DNA of 64,000 nt from Sanguinoderma infundibulare (Eukaryota > Basidiomycota > Agaricomycetes > Polyporales > Polyporaceae). Positions 21,186-31,499 of the stretch are shown in pieces (position 1 is the stretch's first letter; every line of letters starts with the position of its first letter). Location: positions 2,356,001 through 2,420,000 of the forward strand of contig JAVLRN010000002.1 in NCBI GenBank assembly GCA_032821775.1, written 5' to 3'. Made by a program: the position numbers and the translations under genes. The notes below the pieces were generated by a model, which was not told the origin of the DNA, ran no database searches, and saw nothing but the letters and a program-made list of their open reading frames with translations.

Positions 21186-22430
21186 ATGTACCAGACGTAT
21201 GACCATGCTTTAGAGCAAGTGCAGGAAGCATACCGCCGTCTCAACCATGAACAGCTCGTCCTCTTTCTCAAAGTCCGACAGCTGCCCACCACTGGCACGT
21301 CAGATGCCGAGCTAGTATCCCGCCTGGCTCAGTTCGACGTGCACAACTACCACTTCCCCTCTAAGAACGGGGTCCCAGATCCCGGCCTTTCTGGAGACCA
21401 GCAAGAACCCCAGCGGCCGCGACCGCGCCAGGTGCTCGCGCCCGATCTCCCCGTCGAGGTTCTGGCCGAAATCATGGACCACGTCGGTGACTGGGAGCTC
21501 GCCAAAGCCGTAGGAGTGCCCACCTCTCTCCCCCAGCCCCCTCCCTGGGCCCGCGCGAACGCGTGCGACCACGCGATCGTCTCCGGCTACATCCCGCTCA
21601 TTCGCGCCTCCGACCCTGCCGGTAGCGAACCGTCGCGTGTGAGCGCTGTGCTCGCCGTGCGCTTCGGCTACGTCAACGTGCTCGAATATTTTTTCTCCCA
21701 CCACCGATCCGTCTTCCTCTCCATGTACAAGGAGGACCTTCTGCCCATCACCGCCTCGCTTCACGGCCGAACGGCCGTTCTCTCCTGGTGGAAACACGCC
21801 CGCGATTTGCACCCCGACGTCCTCCCCCTGCCGAAACCGAGCTCCGTCGCGGAGGCGACCGATGGCGCGTCCCGTAACGGACAGGTCGCGTCATTGGACT
21901 GGTGGCTCCATTCCGGCATCCCGCTCGAGTACACAGAAGCCGCGCTTGAGACGGCCTCCTCGAAAAACCGCATCGCGGTCCTCGAGTGGTGGAAGGACAA
22001 AGCGACAGACCCGTCCTGGAAGCTCCCGCTTAAAATCGGACGCGTCATGGACATGGCGAGCACCGCAGGGCATGTCGAGGCTCTCGAGTGGTGGACGAGC
22101 TCCCAACTCGAGCCAAAGTATGATCGACAAGCGCTCTACCATGCTTCCTGTCACGGAAAGGTGGAGGTCTTGCAGTGGTGGCTGGGGAGCGGGCTGCAGA
22201 TGATCTTTGACCAGGAGGCGTTAACTGGCGCATCGCGACATAACCGTCCGGAGGTCCTCGAGTGGTGGGACAAGAGCGCGCTCCCCATTCAGTACCGCAT
22301 GTGCGACATCGAGGAGGCATTGGAGGATGCGATCGGGGGAGGGGAGAAGGCGCGAGAGTGGTGGAGGAAGAAGGGTATCGATTTCAACACTAACGACAAG
22401 GAGTGGTCAAAGCTCCAGAATCTCAACTGA
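21186..22430 (+). CDS. SAP-like / ankyrin-type repeat protein
   Basis: Intronless, 414 residues. Residues ~15-48 (LNHEQLVLFLKVRQLPTTG, then AELVSRLAQFD) resemble a SAP motif, a short DNA/RNA-binding helix-turn-helix. Residues ~95-115 (LPVEVLAEIMDHVG) look like a degenerate F-box helix. From ~150 onward there are at least six repeats with the recurring core VLEWW/VLSWWKHA/ALEWW, about 32-37 residues apart, related to degenerate ankyrin repeats. This is a known style of basidiomycete repeat protein without a defined function. A substrate- or nucleic-acid-binding role is only an inference. It is unusual as an intronless gene among intron-rich neighbours. Confidence 0.7.
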   Translation: MYQTYDHALEQVQEAYRRLNHEQLVLFLKVRQLPTTGTSDAELVSRLAQFDVHNYHFPSKNGVPDPGLSGDQQEPQRPRPRQVLAPDLPVEVLAEIMDHVGDWELAKAVGVPTSLPQPPPWARANACDHAIVSGYIPLIRASDPAGSEPSRVSAVLAVRFGYVNVLEYFFSHHRSVFLSMYKEDLLPITASLHGRTAVLSWWKHARDLHPDVLPLPKPSSVAEATDGASRNGQVASLDWWLHSGIPLEYTEAALETASSKNRIAVLEWWKDKATDPSWKLPLKIGRVMDMASTAGHVEALEWWTSSQLEPKYDRQALYHASCHGKVEVLQWWLGSGLQMIFDQEALTGASRHNRPEVLEWWDKSALPIQYRMCDIEEALEDAIGGGEKAREWWRKKGIDFNTNDKEWSKLQNLN

Positions 22431-23028
22431 CGATCTTTCTGTTTGTGTTCCATTTTTCTTCTCACTGTATCGATATGCTCGCTCACATACTATCACTGTT
22501 GCAGTTATTGTATCCCCATCGTGCTCGTTCAGCGTACTCTGCCCCGCTTAATCTTTCATTCCACTCTATCTTGTACAGTGTTACCCTCATACAATTGCTT
22601 CCTTGATTGATGCTCAACTGGACGATGCTGTCTGATGTTCTCGTAACTGGAGTTCATATGAATAGACTTTCATCTGGCTGTTTGATCATGATTCCCATTC
22701 CCCACTCGCGAGTCCCGACTTCCGGCATCTGCAGCTCGTCTCGCGGAGTTCAACAAGCAGTTTCGCTGGTGAGCGTGTTCAGGTCTACCTTCACTCATGG
22801 ACGTAAACGCGGGAGACTCGGATTGTATTACACCTGCCAATTGAGTGCAGCCTCCCCGCCTCGCGTTCTTCACCCCCCGGGCCCTCAACCATCTTGAGTT
22901 TCTGCAGCGGCATCACAAGCCATAGGAACCAGACCTGGAAACGCTACTCATAATGTACCAGACGGGCATAAGCAGTTCATTCAAAGTAAAGTACCGCACA
23001 CTGCTTGTCCCTTCATGTAAACAATCCT
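22431..23028. other. intergenic region between convergent genes
   Basis: 3' untranslated regions of the ankyrin-like gene (+) and ATP4 (-). No supported frame. Confidence 0.5.
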
Positions 23029-24386
23029 CTAAATGGCCTTGATCTTGACGAGCTCTGCAAAGAGCGTCTATCAGCATCGAAGCGCACGAATACCGTTCCG
23101 CCAACGGAGAGGACAAGACAGTGTGTAGCAGAGAAGAAGAAACGAAGAAGGGCACGAAAGTGTCGCAGACACAGCAGAGAAAACATAGGACGGAAAGACA
23201 CGCACGCTCGATCTCAACAACCGCTGAAGCAAGGATGTCCTTTTGGGTCTTCTCGTTGCTCAGGCTCTTGAGAACCGAATCGACGACGGACTTGACAAGA
23301 TCGGCCTGTTCACTCTCCTTGGCCTGCTGCTCGAAGCGGACCCACGAGTCGAGGACGGACTTGACCTCAGCCGCAAGCGCGACCTTCTGGCGCTGGACGA
23401 AGGCTTCGGACTCGAGCTGAGCGGTCTCCTGCACGCCGTAAATTTATCAGTGAGCGAGCAGGTAGAAGGGGTGTAGGACGTCGCGTGAAGCAGGGGCAAA
23501 TAGACGACAAGATAATAGCAGCTGCAGAGGAAGAAAACGTACCTTGGAGAGGGCAAAAAGACCTTCGGTGACGGAAACGACATCCTTCATCTGTTCAACA
23601 GACTGGATACGGTCCTTGACGACCTGGGTGTGCTCGGCGCGAGAGGCGTAAAGGATGTCACGGACACGCTTGATGTGGCCCTCAGCCCAGTCCCGGTAAG
23701 GCTCCTTCACTGCCTGTCAAGAACAATCCCATAAGCGTGTACTCTTCAGATGCAAGGGGGAGGGAATGGAGAGAGGGAGGTAGAAAGACATGGTCACGTG
23801 GATTTGTAGGAGAGATGGTACAAGAGTTGGGTGCACGATGTTGATGTCCAGATGTTGACGCTTGAGCGTGCAAGGTTATGCAGATACCATGAACGCACGG
23901 GGCTTCGCAAGCGGCATGTCCCCGGAGCGCGGGAGGGAAGTACGAGACGCACCTTGTAGATGAATGAGATGAGGATGAAGAAACCAGCGGCGATGACGGT
24001 CTCCTCGTTGACAACATAGAGCTCCTGTGAGATGGCGGTGGCGAGGAGACCGGTGCCGAGCACGACAGAGCCAGTTTTCGTGATGAGGTTTGGGGACGAA
24101 GGGAGGGTGTTGATGATCTCCGCGGCGCGTTCTTCCGGCGGAGGCTTTGACGAGCTGGCCATGCCCCGACTATAGGCAGGAACGAGACCCAAAGGGCAAG
24201 TTAGGTGCGCGGTGGACGCCGGACGGAATCACGGACTCACGCAGCGAGAACCCGGGGGACAGCAGAGACGGCCTGCGGCCGAACGCGCGAAGCTGCAGCG
24301 CTCCGTGTGAGCTGGAGAATGTACAGTGTGCAGCGGGGATGCATACCTGATGCCCGGAGGGAAGAGACGGCAATCCTGGAGGCCAT
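23029..24386 (-). CDS. ATP4: mitochondrial F1Fo ATP synthase subunit 4 (subunit b)
   Basis: Six exons: 24347-24386, 24241-24292, 23953-24169, 23543-23713, 23206-23428, 23029-23054 (729 nt, 242 residues). The N-terminus MASRIAVSSLRAS...RGMASS is an Arg/Ser-rich mitochondrial presequence. Mature features: PPPEERAAEIINTLPSSPNL, two hydrophobic segments (TGSVVLGTGLLATAIS and VIAAGFFILISFIYK) and a long charged helix (REPYRDWAEGHIKRVRDIL-like, with AQLESEAFVQRQKVAL) ending in QLVKIKAI. It forms the peripheral stalk of complex V. The acceptor at 24293 was chosen because it alone keeps the presequence in frame. The gene is divergent from the oxidase gene, with a 232-nt shared spacer. Confidence 0.93.
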
Positions 24387-24523
24387 GGACGATGAAGGTG
24401 AGGTGCTGGCGGTCGACCGACACGACGAGCACAACTCTCCTCTAGCGCCCTTCCGTGGGAAATTTATTCCGGTCTCCCACGAAGCGAGTCCCGACTTTGT
24501 CCCGCCCTCTGCAACGTCCCAAA

Positions 24524-24547
24524 CATATATTATAATAAAGTTATATA
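24524..24547 (+). promoter_or_regulatory. AT-rich TATA cluster upstream of the FAD oxidase gene
   Basis: A TATATATTATAATAAAG-type cluster followed by TTATATA ends about 70 nt before the ATG at 24619. It could serve either the oxidase gene or, in the other orientation, ATP4 at 24386. Confidence 0.45.
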
Positions 24548-24618
24548 CGTCTGCCTGGAGAGTAATACGTTCGCCGCCCAACGGATCTTGGCTTCATACA
24601 ACCCACAAACAGCCATCC

Positions 24619-26287
24619 ATGCCCTCAACCCCACCCGCCAACCCCAACTCTCATATTGTTATAGTCGGCGCAGGATGCTTCGGGCTTTCCACCGGGTATC
24701 ATCTCCTCAAACGGGGATACAACAATGTCACTATCCTTGATCGCTCTCCGGTGCTACCAGCTCCAGATGCGGCTAGTACCGATATCAGCAAGAGTGCGCA
24801 CTTCCACGTCATGCTTCATGCCCCGTACTATTACTCATAAACTGACATCCACAGTTGTCATGAGTTCCTACGCGGACATTTTCTATACCTGTCTGGCTCA
24901 GGAAGCTGTCGCTGAGTGGAAAAACAATCAAGAATGGGGTGACGCCTACCACGAGTTCGCTTATTCAAACCATATGAGATATCCTAGGTTAGACAGATGT
25001 TTCGTCGTTCTTCCCGACAGGTCTGGCCTGTATTATGCGGTGGAAGGCTTAGAGAGCCCTATTGATCAAGCCCACGACAACGACCTGGCGGTCGGGACGG
25101 CCGTGGATACGCTTCATAATCCGGAAGCTATCTGCTCCGTATTCCCTAGCACTGCCAACTTGTCTCTCGCTGGTAATGCGAGGGGATTCCTCAACCGCGA
25201 CGGTGGACGGGTCTTCGCATCGCAAGCCGTTCAGCACATGATGCACAAGGTCACATCCCTCGGCGGGAAGATAGTCGCAGGCAAGTCCGTGTCCGAACTC
25301 TTCCGGTCCAACGGAAGGGTTTCTACGGTGCGCTGTGCAGACGGGAGCCTGTACGAGGCCGATCTCGTCGTTCTTGCTGCAGGTTCTTGGTCGGCTTCGG
25401 CATTCCCCGACCTAGGCCTACAAGACCAATGCCTCGCCGCCGGGTACGCGAATTGGAATTGCCAGTCGCATGATACAGATATTCTGAATCATTATCACTC
25501 TCTTCTAGGCAAACGGTGGGATTCGTCCAACTGACCCCGGAGGAAGCAGAGCTCTACCGATCGTGTCCAGTCTACATGGACTTCCAGGCGAGGTTTTCCG
25601 TCTTCCCAGTGCGCGTCCATGTAAATGATAAACCAAGGCTATCGCGCTAATAACTTATCCTTCGAAGCCGACGAGAGAGAACGTCATCAAGTGTATGATC
25701 CACTCCGGAGGATTCGTGCATAAGGTCAAAGCTGCCAACTCGGACATGTACGTGTCGACGCCTCGCACGGTCACCTCGGATGGCGAGGACGAGCGAACCT
25801 TGTCCGCATCTACCCCGAAATCGGCAGCAAGCCCTTTTGCGGAACACGCCTTTGCTGGCAAGTCTGCTCGCGATTCTCCTCCGTACGAAGCTCTTTTGAC
25901 AGACAGTTTGCCTTCCCCACACACATCAGGTACACGGACTCGACGGACGATAACTGGGTGATTGTATTTCACCCTGAAATTGAAAACGCTGTACTGGCGA
26001 CGTCCGGGAGCGGTCATGCATTCAAGGTAAGTATCTAAGATACCTCGTCACAGCCTCGGCATCGTGCGACCAATATTCTGATGGCTCTTCTCTAGTTCTT
26101 ACCCATCGTCGGTCGCCTGGTTGCCGACGCCATTGAGGGCAAGCTCGCGCCGGAGCTCGTCAAGAAGTTCGCGCTGAACCGGATGCACGGGGAGGACGCC
26201 CCTGAGACGATGGTACGCTGCGGTCCAGTCACCGACCTCTTACTGGACGAGCTTTGCACCTCCGAAGATCTTCTCAGCCCGGTGTAA
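24619..26287 (+). pseudogene. FAD-dependent amine oxidase (fructosyl-amino-acid oxidase-like), frameshifted
   Basis: Exons 24619-24793, 24855-24954, 25021-25443, 25509-25608, 25668-25857, 25930-26026, 26096-26287. Sequence landmarks of the DAO/FAOX family are clear: IVIVGAGCFGLSTGYHL (FAD Rossmann motif), MSSYADIFYT, WGDAYHESG, TVGFVQLTPEEAELY, DMYVSTPRTVTSDG, KPFCGTRLCWYTDS and SGSGHAFKFLPIVGR. The reading frame breaks between 25774 and 25812. Upstream STPRTV and downstream RIYPEIGSKPF lie in different frames, and about 13 residues expected from the family (an IPKEA-like helix) are missing, consistent with a small deletion. Reading straight on in the first frame reaches a stop at 25959-25961. 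Intron 25858-25929 is GC-AG (GCAAGT donor). Everything else is intact, so this is a recent lesion or an assembly error. Confidence 0.65.
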
Positions 26288-27554
26288 GCCTACCTATACA
26301 TGATCAGGAGCAACTCAGCTGTAGAGTGAATTACGTTGAGTTGTAGATTGTAAGCCCTGATGCCATGCAGAAGAAGACGATAACAACGATGATAGCAGTG
26401 CGTAAGTACCTTTTGTCTTCCTTGCATGTGCCTTGACATGATGCCATTGTTGAGAGGGCTGCGACACGTTGAAAGCGGGCACCTCGGAGGAGCGGTTATG
26501 TTCCTGTACTTACCAAAACACATCGCTTCTCTCGAATCGTTCCGATTCGTAACTTAGGTCCTGACCTGAGAGAAAGGGGGATGAACTAGCAGCGCTTGTA
26601 GCGCTTGCCGGTACTTGGAATTGTTTAGGCTGCGTGTCGTATGACTTACATACAACTTGCATAGTACAGGTACGTCGTACGCCGGCGATGAGTGGGGCCT
26701 CTTCGTCTACTTACCGCCCGGCGTGATTACCGCCGCCTCTGAACGTTGCTGGAACATCCCTATCAATCTGTTTAAATACGGGGGGTTCGAATCGTTGTCT
26801 CTCGAATAGAGGTGATCCATCTCCGAAGCCTTACCCGGGGTTTTGTACATCCAATCGGCCATCGGATAGGTATGGCTTGCACCTCCTCGCCGATGTTGAC
26901 ACTGGCATACTACAATCTCGACATTAGATATCACGAGTTCCGTCACCTATCATCGATCGCTGCACAATTTTGACCTGTTTCCTGAGGCCTCAACCGTGAC
27001 GAACTTTTCATAATCAGTGCATTCTCCTGTCGCGACGAAAACTTTGTGCACGGACTGCATCGGACACGCGCAGCCCTACGCTACAGCTACATACATTATA
27101 TAGATAGACAGCACTGGTTCCTGTCGCTGTGTACACCCACGCATCACGGTCATAGTCCACTCCTTCAGATGCGGGGTTTTTGGCGTGTCATGGACGAATG
27201 TCTAGAATGCATATACTCCGACCATTGCGTGATGTACAAGGCGATGGTATGGGGCCAATAAGATACGTACGTATGTGCGGATCATTGATCAACGTAGGCA
27301 GTGTAGTGTGGGAGGGGGTAATTGTTAGAAATAATGCGGGGAATGTAATATGTTCCTACATTCAAATTATGCGACCAGCGGCCAAGGGAGTGGAAGCAGC
27401 CTGAGGACCGGCCCGTCTGGGGCGGGGGGATGGGGAGAAAAGCCTCGAGCATGGCCGTATCGTGGTCGCACGCCATGTTCTAAAGATATCGTACCCGCTG
27501 GGAGTCTCGGCTGCTCGCTCTGGGACGTGCGAGAAATTGGTTGGTAACGAGCTC
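26288..27554. other. 1.3-kb region between convergent genes
   Basis: No domain-bearing frame on either strand. A GGTTCGAATC at 26786-26795 resembles a tRNA B box, but I can fold no cloverleaf around it. Confidence 0.4.
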
Positions 27555-30021
27555 TCAGAAATCCCATAGCGTGCCCTGTGGGGTTGGGCGAGTGAGAAGC
27601 GGGCCCTAGTAGGACCGGATGAGGAATGGGAAGCGACGCACGAATGCTGGGATCCCCGCCTCCTTGCAGCCCTCCATCATCTCCTTGTTCCCTTGCCAAT
27701 TAGACGTGATTAACACGACTTCCGCGTCCCAAGAGTAGTAAGCGTCTTTGATGAGCTGCAACACGTCTGGTCGGCCGCCTGTGAGAGCGTAGGCGGATGT
27801 GTAATGGCAGCGATGGTGAGCTTATTGGGTCGGGGTGGGAAGAGGGGGAGATACGTGAAAAACGCACCCCGCGCCTTGGAGTCCCAGAGGGTCATCCGCT
27901 CCGGCTCGATGTGCTTGTGGATGAGGCCTGAGATAGTGGGCCCAAAGGTCTTCTCTTGCTCCGATCCGATCCAAATCAGGTACCTGCGCGCGAGGCGCCG
28001 CAGTTAGCGTCGAGGTCAACACGGAACACAGTATCGCGTGAGGGGCGGGCGACCAGAAAGGGGACGTCGCCGCGAGATCGCGTCTATCTTCGCTCGGTGG
28101 AGGACGCCACTCACCAATCAGGACTCTAACAGGCGGGCCAGTGTTAGTCGTTTTTCGCACTACGAGATAGGTACGTCCAGCATCGTACCTGGAGACATGT
28201 CGAGAGAGCGGCACCTAGACCGGTGCCGGTACAGACTCGGATGCCGCGCTTGTACAGTGTCGATGTGTTGGATACTCCCGCAAACTACGAGGGTAAAGGC
28301 GTCAGTCAAGGGTACGGCAGCCCACGTCAATCGGCTTACCTTGAGCTGACGAGTCCAGACGTGCGTGGGAGGGTCATTTACCAATGACCTCGTGAAGTCG
28401 CCTTGAACACCACAAATGAGGTAGTGGTACTTCGCATGTATTCCTTCCCTGATAAAGGTGAGCGCACCGGTCCAGCTTTATTCACTATAGGGATCGGGGG
28501 ACTAGTACTCACGAGACGATCCCAAACGAGTGGTACTCCATAATCGAGGAGCGCGAAATCCTGGCTAGGAGCCCTTGCTGCATGCCCCTCTCGAAGCGGA
28601 GAATCGCCACCTTCGGAGATGGCTGTAGAAGGCCGGGAGAACGAGATTAACTCGTCTATGGCAATTTTTAAAGAGTACTCACCACTTCAATGTCCACCTT
28701 GACTTCCCGGACAGTGAACCAGGGAATCAGGATGCTACAATCATGTGGGATATCAGCATAAAGCACTGTATGTGAATTCGCAGACGGTATTGGAAATATA
28801 CATACAATATTGTCATGCCGAACGCGTACCAAAAGTCTTGTTGGCGAATGACTCGGATACCATCCGGGTTCCAAGAGTGCGTATCTAGGTCGTAGCTATC
28901 TCCTAGCACGACGAAAACCCACGCTATCAAAAGCAGCACGCGGTCGTCAGCATCGCAGCATTCGGAGCGTCGAATGGCGCAAGAGGATCGAGTGGCTATC
29001 GGGCCCGCTGAGGGAACGGGCCCCGGCGTACTGTGCGAACGACCCACTGTGATGGATATGGCGCGTCAAGAAACGAATACCTACTTGAGAGAAGGCCAAG
29101 CCTTCGGGGGACGTGTGTGAGTACTTGGGGCGCCTATTGGCTAGATCGGGAAGAGTATACTCACCAGCCGATGAACCGATGGTGCCTCTCGAACATGCTG
29201 AAGGACGCATGAGAAGGCGGGGAAAGAAGGAGCGAAGCTGGGGGGCACGTACTTGTGGTGCGTATTACGAACCCAAGGGAACGCGCTCAGGATGCTAATC
29301 GAGACGGCGATGTTGGTGATGACGCCCATTATCAAGACTGCGTCGTGGTTGTCCTTGTGGTCGATGAAAATGAGAGTTACGCGGAAGATGAGCCAGAGGA
29401 AACCAGACGTCGCGCATCCTGAGTGAATGCCACCTAGATGTTGGAGTACGGAGGTACAGCCTAGCCTCCACCAGAGAGGTGTCCACTGTAAACCGTGTGA
29501 GCGAGGGATAGCCCTAGGGTAGATGTTAAGCTTACCTTTGCGAAAGCCTTATTGACGAACAAATACAAGAGTCGCCCGAAGAGCTCATTGCGCATGAGGA
29601 TGGCGAAGAGCAGATTGCCGAGAACGAAAGCACCGGTGTATTGTCGGGGATATGTCCAGATGTTGAGTGCGGCGAGTAGCAGGCCAACTCCGTTCAAGGA
29701 CATGACGAACGTAAAGAATTTGCTTGGAAGAGCTAAGTTGGCTTCATGTCATCGTGCATGATGGACTTACCGGTAAGTGTTGAACCAAAGTTGGAAGCGG
29801 TGCCAGCGGGTTAGCTTCCGGTTTGGTTTGTTGGAGGAGGCGGGATCCTTCTTCGCCTTTGCGAGGGCTAGATCTGGTCTTGCATCCTTTCCAGATTGCG
29901 CAACAAGGCTGACAGCAGCGTCTTGTATAACAGCCTTGGACGAGACAGGGAGGACTGGCGGAGGAGTGAGGGTGTCCAAGACAGCTTTCTCGGGGTCATC
30001 GATGAACGTAGGACGAGGCAT
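27555..30021 (-). CDS. TmpA-like integral membrane protein (membrane flavoprotein family)
   Basis: Fourteen exons: 29771-30021, 29536-29722, 29253-29485, 29165-29197, 29085-29101, 28806-28923, 28683-28734, 28513-28622, 28340-28448, 28189-28284, 28115-28125, 27868-27983, 27642-27778, 27555-27575 (1491 nt, 496 residues). Exons of 17 nt and 11 nt are needed to keep the conserved protein. The N-terminus is hydrophilic. Around residues 85-280 lie several transmembrane helices (FVMSLNGVGLLLAALNIW, GAFVLGNLLFAILM, WLIFRVTLIFI, FWYAFGMTI, ILIPWFTV). The C-terminal soluble domain carries VAILRFERGMQQGLLARIS, FAGVSNTSTLYKRGIRVCTG, SPDWYLIWIGSEQEKTFGP and the terminal GTLWDF. These match the TmpA family (Aspergillus nidulans conidiation signalling; also fused to adenylating enzymes as NPS12). 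Catalytic function is not established. Confidence 0.85.
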
Positions 30022-31499
30022 GATCGTGTCGCGTGAGATGTCGTTTGGCCGCTACCGCGACGCGCGGGGAGATGTGCAGAATTCCCCGTAGGATGCGGGG
30101 GAGGGGAAGTCGGACGACAGAAAGGAAAGGGGAGTGGGCGGGGGAAGTAAATAGAGTGGCCGAGGAGCGTACCGTCTAGGACGGGGGCAGCTGAGATTAT
30201 CTCAATGAGGGCGCAGCATGACTCCAGAGAAAGACCGAAGTCTTTTTAACTGCGGGGAGAATCCGAGGTGGATGCGAATACATTCTCCGGGAATCCGGGA
30301 AGAGGATGAGAAATTGTCGAGTGAGGCCCGGAGGCTGAAGTGGGACAAATCATGTCAGATACAGCTTGTTCGGATTCGCACAGCTTATCGTGTGCCCCAC
30401 CTTGGGAATGGGCATGGGAGGCTCAGGGATGTGGGAGGTGGTGGCCTGAGCGTGGCTTGAGCGTGACCCTGGACAACCTCCGAGTCCCCGTTTCTTCTCA
30501 GATCTCTGTGGCGGTGCCCCATGACCGACTCAGCCTCGTCCATCCGCCCCGGACCACGACGGTTAAGCCGACATCCTTCGCGCACGCCGCCAGTCCTTCT
30601 TGCTTCACGCTGTCTTTCGTATTTTGTGCAACCATCTTACTAGTTGTAGTCCTTTGTCGTAGCCCAAATCTCGCTTATACCATGCTCCCCAACAGTTATC
30701 GCCTACGGCGGCAGTGGCCTACAATTAGTATCTAATAGGTATATCTTTTGTCGTCTACTACCCGGAAGTTGACTTGTTCCCCGACGAACGCAATCCCTCG
30801 AACGTTATGCGTCGGAGGTTGTGACTGGCCGCGGCTCACCCCCACCATCCCGCACGCGACTTTGCAACCGACAATCCCGATATTTTTGAGGGGTTCCAAT
30901 GCGCATGTGCCGGCGCATACTTGTATGCTTACGGCGATGGATATCAACCGACGGAGCTAATTGAACGCTAAATATGTACTGAATACGTAGGCGGGGTGGC
31001 AAGCATCTGAATCCGCCCGTGCTTTAGGTATGCAGACAGGCTCAATCTCGGAACGGGCCCAAGGCAAGGACATGGAGCATCTACGACAGCGATCGAAGCC
31101 CGGTGAAATAGAGTGGGCTATGGTTGAGTAATGCTTGCATCCCTCTCTATCGCTCCATGAACTCAGGCACCGAGACTAATCACCACTGCCCTCCGGGGTT
31201 CTCCCGCGCCCGCTTCGTGCGGGGTACGTAGCGGGGCTGGACGTCCCATGTCATTCCAAAATGAGCACATCAAACTTGAAAGGATATGTGGTGATTTGTA
31301 TCAAGATGGCAAGCTTACTGAGTTACATAACATCGCGTAGGTACAAGAGTCCAACCTCGTGACGACGTCGATGACGATTCTTTGCTGGTGGCGCTTCGAA
31401 GAATCTCCCTCGGAAGGGGTCGAGAGTATTCTGGAAGCAGTGGGCGATGGCTTCAATCGATTTCCGGCACATCGAGAACTGCGGGGTTTCAGTAGTAAG
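30022..31499. other. intergenic region, no gene recognised
   Basis: Upstream region of the TmpA-like gene. Short frames only; the 30340-30735 (+) frame has no domain. Confidence 0.35.

Noticed and set aside
24237..24581. Alternative upstream frames for the ATP4 N-terminus
   Set aside because: They do not join in frame to the conserved exon at 24169. Only the CTGCAG acceptor at 24293 gives a presequence in frame.
26786..26795. GGTTCGAATC resembling a tRNA B box
   Set aside because: No A box at the right distance and no acceptor stem could be paired.
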